From: Lachnospiraceae bacterium
Lineage (GTDB): Bacteria > Bacillota_A > Clostridia > Lachnospirales > Lachnospiraceae
Reading direction: 5' to 3'
DNA length: 25,131 nucleotides
NCBI GenBank assembly: GCA_017523185.1
Contig: JAFWXB010000162.1
Span: forward strand, 1-25,131
Every line of letters begins with the position of its first letter. Position 1 is the stretch's first letter. The notes beneath the pieces are model-generated. The model worked only from the letters and a program-made list of their open reading frames with translations. It had not been told where the DNA came from and made no database searches. The position numbers and the translations under genes were made by a program. This document shows positions 17,960-25,131 of this stretch, piece after piece.

Positions 17960-18847
17960 ATGGACGGAATATTGAAGTATGGGTTATTTGCTCTGATAGG
18001 TATTGTATTGTTGATAGCTTTGTATTTTTTGACAAGAAATACAGAAAAATCTCAAAAAGATACCGGTTCATCAGAGAAAAAAAGTAATAATGACAATAGT
18101 AATGTTGATAGGTGGAAAGAAGAACAACAAAAGGAAGAAGAAAGGAAAAGAGAAGAAGAACGAAAAAGGTTAGAGTCAAAGAAAAAGCAAGAACTGATAA
18201 AAGAATATTGTGATATAAAAGAAGAAATTGCAATTTGTAAATCAGAAGAAGCATATATGAGAATGTTTTCAGATTATGTGGAATTTTATCAGTATTTATT
18301 AGGGTTGGCACGTTATGCACAAAAAGAAAACATAACTTCTGTGTTATTTTCTGATTTGCTTATGAACAATGCAGAAGATGCAAATATTCAGAGAGTTTTG
18401 GATAAGAATGGGTTTAAAGTAAAGGTTCAGAATGTAGATATAAATCGAGAATTATGGGAAAAGAAATGTTCTGATATGGAAATATTTGCATTAGAAGCTC
18501 AAATCAGACAGGAAAAAGCCGGTTTATTGCAATTACAGCAAAGATTGCCATATAAGAATATCATTGCAGAGATTGGGAAACTTTTATATGAAATTATTGA
18601 AATTGCTGAAAAAGAAGATATGAATACTTGTATTATAAAAATACAAAGGTTGCAGAAAATTTTAGAAAAAAATGGTTGTTATCCGTTGTTTGCTGATGAT
18701 AGACAGATACTGGAAGACGTAAAAGTACAATCTCATTTCTTAGAAGATAACATAGAAGAGGTAGAACTTCCGGGATTTTATATGTATGAAAATGCAAATT
18801 ATTATTTGATTGGTACATACAGAGGAAGAAAGCGAGGTAGAAGATGA
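17960..18847 (+). CDS. membrane-anchored coiled-coil protein, possible exchange factor
   Basis: 295 residues, no named family recognised. One membrane helix (about 7-24) is followed by positive residues (R26, K29, K32), which favours a cytoplasmic body. Residues about 45-85 are a highly charged coiled coil, and 90-235 are helical. The last 50 residues end in a short module (FADDRQILEDVKVQSHF, then ELPGFYMYENANYYLIGTY) that resembles the C-terminus of the next protein. Coiled coil, helices and a small C-terminal beta module is the GrpE layout, so a membrane-tethered exchange factor for the Hsp70-like ATPase is a hypothesis. The start at 17960 has AAAGGAGAG at 17945-17953; the longer reading from 17903 has no ribosome site. 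It overlaps the next gene by 4 nt (ATGA). Confidence 0.65.
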   Translation: MDGILKYGLFALIGIVLLIALYFLTRNTEKSQKDTGSSEKKSNNDNSNVDRWKEEQQKEEERKREEERKRLESKKKQELIKEYCDIKEEIAICKSEEAYMRMFSDYVEFYQYLLGLARYAQKENITSVLFSDLLMNNAEDANIQRVLDKNGFKVKVQNVDINRELWEKKCSDMEIFALEAQIRQEKAGLLQLQQRLPYKNIIAEIGKLLYEIIEIAEKEDMNTCIIKIQRLQKILEKNGCYPLFADDRQILEDVKVQSHFLEDNIEEVELPGFYMYENANYYLIGTYRGRKRGRR

Positions 18848-20097
18848 GAAGAAGATATATTGAATATTATGCAAATATAAATGGCAGGAACAGTCTGATT
18901 TTGTTAGATGAAGAAGATTTTATAAAATCATTAAGGCGTTTTTGTAAAAAATATAAAGATGATAAAGCGTTTATAGATTATGTTATAAAAGAAGTAACAG
19001 ATGGAGAGTTTGTTAGAGAAGATAAGGTTCAGAAGGAAACGAAAGAGTGTAAAGACGAACTTTTAAACCAACGAAAAAACGTGAATAAAATCGTTAGTAA
19101 ATGGGAAGATAATTTGAAGAAATATAAACAACAGCAAACAGATATCGATATAAAAAAAATAATTCAGTTGCGAAATCAAGGAAAATATAGTTATGAATAT
19201 TTGAAAGCAATGGAATTGAAAAATGAAGATGTAAAAGAGTATATGTCTTTATTTGTTGAAATTATGTCAGAGTTACTTTGTTTTACAGGTTGTACAAAAG
19301 ATACGTATTTCGAAATTGTGGATAGTGTGGAAAATGCTCGTGAAAATATTCAAAATTGTTGTAGAAATAAGAAAAATAAAAAGATATTACAAAGACTGGA
19401 AGAAAACGAAATTGCGAATTTTTATTTATCTGATTTAGAAGATATGATAAAAGCAAAGAATTTTGAAGATGATATAAGCATTTCAAGTGACTTAATAGAT
19501 AGTAAATTAGAAAATGAAATACAAGAGTGTATACAGGAAGCTAATAATATGATATCTCATATAGAATATTTATCAAAGCAGCGAACTTTGACATGGAAAG
19601 AGATAAAAAATATTGTTGATGAAAATTATTCAAAATTCTTAGCAAAAGAAAAAAAATTATCAGAAAAATGGAATAATTATGAACAGAAGTGGGAAGATGC
19701 GTTCGATAAAATGAAAAGAGAGAAAGAACGTTTTGAATTACAATTTGAGCAAGAGAGAATGTCTTATAAACAGTATGAAATATATTGGGAAGAAATTGCT
19801 TTATTAAAAAAGATGTTTCCATATATCTATGAAATTAGCCAAACAGATGAAAATTGTTCCGAAAAATGGTATAGCGAAATGGGGCAGAAAATCAGAAATG
19901 CGTTACAGGAAGTAACTGTTGGGAATAAAAATACAAAGTTTATGTTAATTTCACATGATGATGAAATTTGCAAACAAAATACATCCATTCAATCTAAATT
20001 TATTGCAGATGATATTTGCTATCCGGGATTATTTTATTATGACAAGAATTTGAACAGATATGATTGTATTCTTGCTGGAAGAACCTATTACAAATAG
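18844..20097 (+). CDS. coiled-coil protein sharing its C-terminal module with its neighbour
   Basis: 417 residues, soluble (no signal or membrane helix), no named family recognised. Long charged helices lie at about 55-105 and 245-320 (rich in K, E, W and Q), with helical segments between. The C-terminus (about 365-417) reads ISHDDEICKQNTSIQSKF, then CYPGLFYYDKNLNRYDCILA. This lines up with the end of the upstream protein: DD near the start, [VI]QS[HK]F in the middle, and PG[FL][FY].Y near the end. The ATGA overlap with the upstream stop implies translational coupling, with GAGG at 18834-18837 as the ribosome site. The two are probably distant paralogues or share one domain. A role as co-chaperone of the Hsp70-like protein 76 bp downstream is inferred. 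Confidence 0.65.
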   Translation: MRRRYIEYYANINGRNSLILLDEEDFIKSLRRFCKKYKDDKAFIDYVIKEVTDGEFVREDKVQKETKECKDELLNQRKNVNKIVSKWEDNLKKYKQQQTDIDIKKIIQLRNQGKYSYEYLKAMELKNEDVKEYMSLFVEIMSELLCFTGCTKDTYFEIVDSVENARENIQNCCRNKKNKKILQRLEENEIANFYLSDLEDMIKAKNFEDDISISSDLIDSKLENEIQECIQEANNMISHIEYLSKQRTLTWKEIKNIVDENYSKFLAKEKKLSEKWNNYEQKWEDAFDKMKREKERFELQFEQERMSYKQYEIYWEEIALLKKMFPYIYEISQTDENCSEKWYSEMGQKIRNALQEVTVGNKNTKFMLISHDDEICKQNTSIQSKFIADDICYPGLFYYDKNLNRYDCILAGRTYYK

Positions 20098-20104
20098 TAA
20101 AATG

Positions 20105-20158
20105 TATTGCAGGATAGAATCAAAAATTTGTTTAATAGCAAATAGATAAAATGCAATA
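20105..20158 (+). repeat. nested inverted repeats before the Hsp70-like gene
   Basis: TATTGCA (20105-20111) pairs with TGCAATA (20152-20158), enclosing ATTTG/CAAAT (20126-20130 and 20139-20143). The outer arm ends 1 nt before the Shine-Dalgarno region (GAAAGGAG). It could be a weak RNA structure in the 76-bp gap; there is no U-tract, so it is not a terminator. Confidence 0.3.
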
Positions 20159-20173
20159 GAAAGGAGCATATAG

Positions 20174-22378
20174 ATGGCAATAAGAACAATATTAGAAAAA
20201 TTTGATATTAAAATTTCAGGTGATATATTAGTCGATTATAAAATTTTTGAACAGTATAATTTGATTGGTTTAGATTATGGAGATGGTGAACTTTCAGCAG
20301 CAAAAATCGAATGGAATTATCAGGATAAAAAATTAGAAATTAAGACGTTAGCTTTTGATAGGGGAGCTATTCTGTTTAAAACACCAAATGCTTATTTGAT
20401 TAACGACCATACTGCTGAAAATTATGAAGCAATCGATATTGATAAGGCAGATATCAGTTTGTGTATGGATGTCAATGCAACAGGAACGGATAAAGGATTT
20501 CGTTGTTATAATTTTAAACATTATCCGGGTTCGGAAGAAGCAAAAGCAAAATATGTGCAAGATGATGGAATTGAAGTTTCTTTTACAAATGAGCAAATTA
20601 TGGCAAAGGGATTTGCTTGTGTTGTAAATACATTATTTGATTACAATTCTATTATTAACCGTAACAAGCCAACTATTATTCTTGTAGGGTGTCCATCCAG
20701 TTCCGGTTGGCGAAATGGCATGAGTGCATATGCAAGATTATTGCAGTCTGCATTAAAATCCGTATTACCGGAAACTCAAAAACCTGTTTCTATTGCAATT
20801 CAGACAGAATCAACTGCTGCATTGGCAAGAGAAACAGACCCAAATTTAGAAAATCATGTAAGAAACTATGAAATTGTAGTTATTTTAGATTGTGGTTCAA
20901 GTACCTTTGACATTACAATTACTACACCGAGTGGGATTCCGGAAGGTGGAGAAGATAGTTATCAGTTTGGAGGTCGCCAAATTGATGAAAATATGTTGTT
21001 TGATGCAATTAAAGAATTATTAGAACAATATCCAAATCAAGAAGCGAATATTCGAATGCATGGAATGAAATTAGAACTTCGTATAAAAAAAGAGAAGTTT
21101 TATGGCGATGATGGAGATAATGCAAATGACCAAGTATATAAGATTGCCATTCGAAATGAAGATGGTACATTAATGAAAGATAAGCAAGGCAGAACGGTAT
21201 GGTATCGTTATAGTGTGAATGAAGATAGTATGGACGGTATTGTTTCTAATCCGAATAAAGAAGAAGATATGATGGTTTCTGCTACACATATTAGTGATAG
21301 GGTTGGTGATACTGTAAAGAAAGAAGTAAAACGTTATAATTCGTGGATAGATGGGTGTGAAGGAACTTATCAATGTTTTTATGATAAAATGCAACATTTA
21401 TTTACTACAACAGATAAAGACGGCAAAAAGATTCCGGACCGTGTCATTATGACAGGTGGCGTTTCTGTAATGAAAGAAGTACAAGAAGTAGCTGAAAAAG
21501 TGTTTGGTGTAAAACCTACCGTAGCAAAACGACCAAATTATTCCGTATCCGAAGGATTAGCATATGTTCTTGGAAATGAAATTTTAAAAATGAAGTATTT
21601 TGAGCAGTTAATGAAAGATATGGAGGAGAAACTTTTGCCTGATGTGAAATCACTTCGTGAAGAAATATTGCTTTCAGGAATTGAGGAAGACTGGACTTCT
21701 TTTTATAAAGCAACGGAAAGTTGGGCAAATAATCCTGAACCACGTTCTTTAAAAGACTGGTATGATGAATGGATTAATAAGTGGTTTATTTATGGATATG
21801 GTTGTGTGGCTCGTGCTGCAGAGAGTTGGTATCAAAAAAATAACTGTTGTAATAAGATAGAGAAGGCTTTAAGAGAAAATTTTGCTCAAATGTTTCCGGA
21901 TTATCAAAATCAATTTGCTTATCAATTAACGCAACCAAACTTCAATTCTTTAAAAGATGTTATGGTAAAGATTCCAAGTAATTATAATTTTTTCTTTAAT
22001 GATTCAGCAACGTATCGTAATATATCGTCTGAAAATGAACCATTAGATATTGGAACCCGACAAAGTTTATTTCGTTGTTTTAAGTCACGAGAAGAAAAGA
22101 TTCGAAATGGTGGAACTTTTCAGTATACATATTCACATGGAGGTATTTTGGGATTATTTCAACAAACGGAAAAAGTCACAGGTGAGTATAAAGGCTTAAG
22201 AAATGCTTATGGTAGTGAAATTACAGAAGATGTTGTAAATGGAATTCGTAAGGAAATTATAGAATTACATAGAGCGCCTTTAAAAGAGTATGTGGAATCC
22301 ATTACTCCTTATTTCAATATGACATCAAAAAAAAAACGAAATACACAGCAAATAGATAAACAGAAAGAAGAAAAATAA
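20174..22378 (+). CDS. Hsp70/actin-fold ATPase without a canonical substrate-binding domain
   Basis: 734 residues. The N-terminal part (about 28-460) is an actin/Hsp70-type ATPase. Phosphate-1 loop is IGLDYGDGELS (31-41). TIILVGCPSSSGW (about 165) looks like the Hsp70 VPA strand region. Phosphate-2 loop is LDCGSSTFDITI with D239. The adenosine loop is IMTGGVSVM (G428-G429). The FGGRQIDENML segment matches the Hsp70 FGGxxFD region. Beyond about 470 the protein is predicted mostly helical, tryptophan- and tyrosine-rich, with a basic tail. I see no DnaK-type beta-sandwich and no C-terminal EEVD-like motif, so partner or client binding must differ from DnaK. GAAAGGAG precedes ATG 20174. It sits between the two candidate co-factors and the AAA+ ATPase. 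ATPase fold is secure; substrate unknown. Confidence 0.85.
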   Translation: MAIRTILEKFDIKISGDILVDYKIFEQYNLIGLDYGDGELSAAKIEWNYQDKKLEIKTLAFDRGAILFKTPNAYLINDHTAENYEAIDIDKADISLCMDVNATGTDKGFRCYNFKHYPGSEEAKAKYVQDDGIEVSFTNEQIMAKGFACVVNTLFDYNSIINRNKPTIILVGCPSSSGWRNGMSAYARLLQSALKSVLPETQKPVSIAIQTESTAALARETDPNLENHVRNYEIVVILDCGSSTFDITITTPSGIPEGGEDSYQFGGRQIDENMLFDAIKELLEQYPNQEANIRMHGMKLELRIKKEKFYGDDGDNANDQVYKIAIRNEDGTLMKDKQGRTVWYRYSVNEDSMDGIVSNPNKEEDMMVSATHISDRVGDTVKKEVKRYNSWIDGCEGTYQCFYDKMQHLFTTTDKDGKKIPDRVIMTGGVSVMKEVQEVAEKVFGVKPTVAKRPNYSVSEGLAYVLGNEILKMKYFEQLMKDMEEKLLPDVKSLREEILLSGIEEDWTSFYKATESWANNPEPRSLKDWYDEWINKWFIYGYGCVARAAESWYQKNNCCNKIEKALRENFAQMFPDYQNQFAYQLTQPNFNSLKDVMVKIPSNYNFFFNDSATYRNISSENEPLDIGTRQSLFRCFKSREEKIRNGGTFQYTYSHGGILGLFQQTEKVTGEYKGLRNAYGSEITEDVVNGIRKEIIELHRAPLKEYVESITPYFNMTSKKKRNTQQIDKQKEEK

Positions 22379-22393
22379 AAATATAGAAATAGT

Positions 22394-22471
22394 AAGAAGT
22401 TGTTGTATTAATGCAAACAGATACAAATAGTATATAAGATGTATCAAATGTATTTGATACAACAACTTTTT
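22394..22471 (+). promoter_or_regulatory. two mutually exclusive hairpins between the Hsp70-like and AAA+ genes
   Basis: The long stem has a perfect 12-bp core, AAGTTGTTGTAT (22397-22408) with ATACAACAACTT (22457-22468). It extends outward with G-U and A-U pairs to 22394/22471, and its 3' arm ends in a run of five U. An inner GATACA/TGTATC stem (22420-22425 and 22440-22445) fits within it. A competing local hairpin, GTATCAAA/TTTGATAC (22441-22448 and 22453-22460, 4-nt loop), uses the same 3' bases. The AAA+ gene's Shine-Dalgarno begins at about 22478. It may be an attenuator or a processing site. Confidence 0.55.
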
Positions 22472-22492
22472 GGTATAAGGGGAGAAATGATA

Positions 22493-24313
22493 ATGGCAAT
22501 ATTAGATTCCGTAAGAGAAATAGATAGAGTAATTTCGAATACAAATAAAAATTGTTGTATTTTTTATTTTCAATCACAAAATAGAAAGATAATAGAACGA
22601 GCTATTAATACATCAACAGCACTTCGCAATTTTTTAGGGATTTCTTCACAGTTTGGAAATACAGAAAATATTTTTGCTACATTGCGTAGAAATGGTAAAT
22701 GTTTAAACGCTACAGAATGTTATCAACAGACCTATTCGCTTGGAAGATTTGATTTTAAAGAAAAACCTGTTTTTTTATATTTGTCTGATTTTCAAGTTTT
22801 TTCGAAGGAAGAAGATAGAGTGCGTTTTTTAAAGGCATTTATGGATAAACAAGAAGAATGGGAAGATAAAGGTAAAAAAATGTATTTATTACTTTCTTCA
22901 GAACAATGTTTGATACCAAGTGGTTTTTCAGATTATGTAGAATTGGTTCGTGAGAAAGCATTAAGTGAAAATGATTTATATATTATGCTTCACAATAGAG
23001 TAAGGCAAGAAGAAAAAAAACGAGAAAAAACATATTATACGGAAGAACAGATAAAAAATTATGCTAAGAAGTTAGTTGGACTTACAGAACAGCAAGTAGA
23101 GTCTGTGTTTACAAAATTAACAGATTGTTTTTGTACGGAAATGGAAAGAACAATCGTAGATTACATCAATCAGGAAAAGAGAAAAGAGGGCGAGAAAGAT
23201 GGTACCATTGAATTTATAGAAGTAAGTCATGCTCCGAATATGGCAGGAATCGGAAAATATATGGAGTGGCTCGAAGATAGAGAAAGAAGTTTGGAAAATC
23301 CAAAAGAATTTAGCAAAAAAGGAATGCCTGCTCCAAAGGGTGTATTTCTTTGTGGTGTACCCGGAACAGGAAAGACAGAGTTGGCAAAAGAAACAGCTTG
23401 GCGTTTACATATGAATTTGATTCGTTTTGATATTGGAAAATTATCTTCTAAGGAATATGGTTCTTCAGAAGCGAAAATGGAGCATTTTTTAAATCGTGTG
23501 TGTGCTAATGCTCCATGTGTCATGTTGATAGACGAAATAGACAAAACATTTAATGCTAAAAATATGCATGAAGTAAAGTTACAACAATTAAATAAATTGT
23601 TAGGTTGGATGCAAAGTCGAAAAGAAAATGTTCTTACTATGATTACAGCAAATAATATTGAAAATCTTCCACCGGAGCTTGTGCGAGATGGTCGTATTGG
23701 AGGTCGTTTCTTTGCTTTTATGCCAACAGCTTCTGATTTGAAAGCAATTTTGTGGAAAAAGTTATTGCCACTTGCTGAAAACGGGATATTTGGGGGACAT
23801 TTTTGTATGGACATTCAGAAAAAATGTAATGGACAAGATATATCTTCTCCAATAGATGATGTTTTTAACCGTATTGTAAAAATGGATGATGGAAGATTTA
23901 CAACAAGAACGCCTTTTTTAACAGGAGCAAACTTGGAAACTTTAATAGAAATGGCAAATCGTGCATTGGATAAAGCAGGAAAATTAGAAGGATGTTTGGC
24001 AAAAGATTATGCAGACCAATTAGTAAAATGTGGAAGAAGTAAAGATTTTGTACCACAAGGACAATCTAATTTGAATGATTTGGTAGATAGGTGGTTAAAC
24101 ATATACGAAAATCAATATCAGGAAGTGTCTGCAAATCCTGTATTACCATTTAGTTGTTTTATTGATAGAAAATTTAGAGATTTACCTGCTACAACAAATG
24201 CGTATGATGAATATTTGCAAAAGACATTAAAAGAAAAAATCGAAAAGAAAATGAAAGATATAGAAATAAAGGAAAAAGCATATGAAAAGCTTGTAAATCA
24301 AGAAGAAAAATAA
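22493..24313 (+). CDS. Ycf46-like AAA+ ATPase
   Basis: 606 residues, cytoplasmic. The N-terminal region (about 1-230) resembles the Ycf46 family: an opening DSVREIDRVISNTNK, a strand-rich segment with FLYLSDFQVFSKEEDRVRF, LLLSSEQCLIPSGF, and a helical GLTEQQVESVFTKL element. The AAA+ core has Walker A GVPGTGKT (288-295), Walker B MLIDEID with D347 and E348, sensor-1 TANN (385-388) and an arginine-finger region RDGRIGGRF (R401, R405). About 110 residues of helical lid and a charged tail follow. The start at 22493 is chosen because AGGGGAG lies 8 nt upstream; an ATG at 22487 is too close and the reading from 22439 has no site. All catalytic motifs are intact, so ATP-driven remodelling is expected; the target is unknown. 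Confidence 0.85.
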   Translation: MAILDSVREIDRVISNTNKNCCIFYFQSQNRKIIERAINTSTALRNFLGISSQFGNTENIFATLRRNGKCLNATECYQQTYSLGRFDFKEKPVFLYLSDFQVFSKEEDRVRFLKAFMDKQEEWEDKGKKMYLLLSSEQCLIPSGFSDYVELVREKALSENDLYIMLHNRVRQEEKKREKTYYTEEQIKNYAKKLVGLTEQQVESVFTKLTDCFCTEMERTIVDYINQEKRKEGEKDGTIEFIEVSHAPNMAGIGKYMEWLEDRERSLENPKEFSKKGMPAPKGVFLCGVPGTGKTELAKETAWRLHMNLIRFDIGKLSSKEYGSSEAKMEHFLNRVCANAPCVMLIDEIDKTFNAKNMHEVKLQQLNKLLGWMQSRKENVLTMITANNIENLPPELVRDGRIGGRFFAFMPTASDLKAILWKKLLPLAENGIFGGHFCMDIQKKCNGQDISSPIDDVFNRIVKMDDGRFTTRTPFLTGANLETLIEMANRALDKAGKLEGCLAKDYADQLVKCGRSKDFVPQGQSNLNDLVDRWLNIYENQYQEVSANPVLPFSCFIDRKFRDLPATTNAYDEYLQKTLKEKIEKKMKDIEIKEKAYEKLVNQEEK

Positions 24314-24431
24314 AAGCAGAGGTAGCTGTTAATAATTTTGAGTTCGATAATCATTAATTAAATGTGTAGAGTGTGAAGTGGGGATATATAGATAATTATT
24401 TTTGAATATAGCAAATGAAAGGATGTTATTT

Positions 24432-25131
24432 ATGAATGAGCAACAAAGAATAATGATAGAAGAATATATGTCAGAAGTCGAACAGTTGATAGAAAATATA
24501 GAAAGTGCATTACCGGAAGGTACGATTACAACAGAACAGATGGCTGAAATTTTACAAAAATATTCCTATGAAGAATCAAAAGAAGAAGCATTAGAATTAT
24601 GTGAACTTCTTTTAAAAGGAGTTCAAGAGGGATATGCATATATGGATACAGCCCTAGAACAAGCAGTTGAAGAATTAAATGAAGAAGTTCCTGCGATATT
24701 AGAACAAGAGTTAGAAGGTCTTTCAGAAGAAGAACAACATCAAAAACTACTTGTTATTTATCAGATGTTATGTCAACAGTATGGAAAGGAAATAGATGAA
24801 AATCTTGCGATTTATCTTGCAAATTTGTCAAATGAACGATTAAAACAAGATATTGCTGTTTTATGGGAACAACAAGGCGAATGTACATTTGATGAAGTAT
24901 TATCTTTAGGTAAAGAGAGAAAGCAATCTTATCAACTATCAGAGAAAGTGCAATCTTATACAAGTGAAGAACAAGCATTTGTAATGTCAACAGCTATTTT
25001 TGAAGTATTGGAAGAAAAGAAATCTAATATTTTAGAACCAAAAGAAGTTGGAAAACAAGTAGGAATGGCACAGAGATTTTTAGAAAAATTGAAAGAAATA
25101 GCAAATACAAATATTTTGGCGAAAGGATTAG
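24432..25131 (+). CDS. acidic helical protein, 3' end cut by window edge
   Basis: An open reading frame of at least 233 residues that runs off the window without a stop. AAAGGA (24419-24424) lies 7 nt before ATG 24432. The protein is mostly helical and very rich in E and Q (for example VEQLIENIESALPEG, SYEESKEEALELCELLL and LEQELEGLSEEEQHQKL). It has no membrane helix or recognised motif in the visible part. It follows the AAA+ gene by 118 bp without an evident terminator, so it probably belongs to the same unit. I do not recognise the family. A substrate, adaptor or effector of the ATPases is possible, but nothing in the sequence shows it. Confidence 0.75.
   Translation, partial: MNEQQRIMIEEYMSEVEQLIENIESALPEGTITTEQMAEILQKYSYEESKEEALELCELLLKGVQEGYAYMDTALEQAVEELNEEVPAILEQELEGLSEEEQHQKLLVIYQMLCQQYGKEIDENLAIYLANLSNERLKQDIAVLWEQQGECTFDEVLSLGKERKQSYQLSEKVQSYTSEEQAFVMSTAIFEVLEEKKSNILEPKEVGKQVGMAQRFLEKLKEIANTNILAKGL

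Noticed and set aside
17901..18320. 139-codon ORF on the minus strand
   Set aside because: It is antisense to the promoter and coiled-coil gene; its leucine/phenylalanine richness reflects the complement of lysine/glutamate codons.
23227..23814. 195-codon ORF on the minus strand
   Set aside because: It is fully antisense to the Ycf46-like AAA+ core, where Walker A and B motifs on the + strand prove the coding frame.
1..25131. CRISPR arrays, tRNA/rRNA genes, insertion sequences, phage attachment sites
   Set aside because: No spaced direct repeats, cloverleaf-like segments, transposase ORFs or duplicated target sites were seen on either strand by eye.

Overview
The window is strongly A+T-rich and carries Clostridia-type signals: purine-rich Shine-Dalgarno sites of the AGGAGG type, two well-supported TTG starts, and -35/-10 boxes close to consensus. 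The gene content suggests a low-G+C Lachnospiraceae-like Firmicute: an OmpR-type two-component system, a YbhJ-like aconitase-family hydratase, a TPR/AAA+ protein ahead of glgB, a long FliK-like protein behind a sigma-D-like -10 element, and a CwlD-like amidase. This placement is by gene style and could not be checked by a search.

Layout. 62-2339: response regulator and four-helix sensor kinase. 2340-2952: a long gene-free leader with three candidate promoters. 2953-5238: aconitase-family hydratase. 5447-6763: AI-2E family permease (TTG start). 6854-11105: a two-gene unit, TPR/AAA+ protein (TTG start) and glycogen branching enzyme, closed by a strong intrinsic terminator. 11366-14548: 1060-residue FliK-like repeat protein. 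14577-15314 (minus): membrane-anchored amidase whose start codon lies in a perfect 16-bp hairpin. 15601-17746: coiled-coil/HTH-like protein and a helical plus beta-propeller-like protein, closed by a strong terminator. 17960 to the window end: a second unit with a membrane-anchored coiled-coil protein, a soluble coiled-coil protein, an Hsp70/actin-fold ATPase, a Ycf46-like AAA+ ATPase and an acidic helical protein cut by the window edge.

The most interesting part is 15601-25131. I infer an uncharacterised ATP-driven chaperone or remodelling system. Its Hsp70-like ATPase has no recognisable beta-sandwich substrate-binding domain. The two genes before it, which overlap by ATGA, end in a similar short C-terminal module behind long coiled coils. 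That is the general architecture of GrpE exchange factors, and one of the two is tethered to the membrane. The Hsp70-like and AAA+ genes are separated by an RNA region that can form two mutually exclusive hairpins. The upstream pair (HTH-like and propeller-like proteins) could be the sensing or regulatory arm. The function (stress response, phage defence or envelope quality control) is not shown by the sequence.

No tRNA, rRNA, CRISPR array, insertion sequence or attachment site was recognised.
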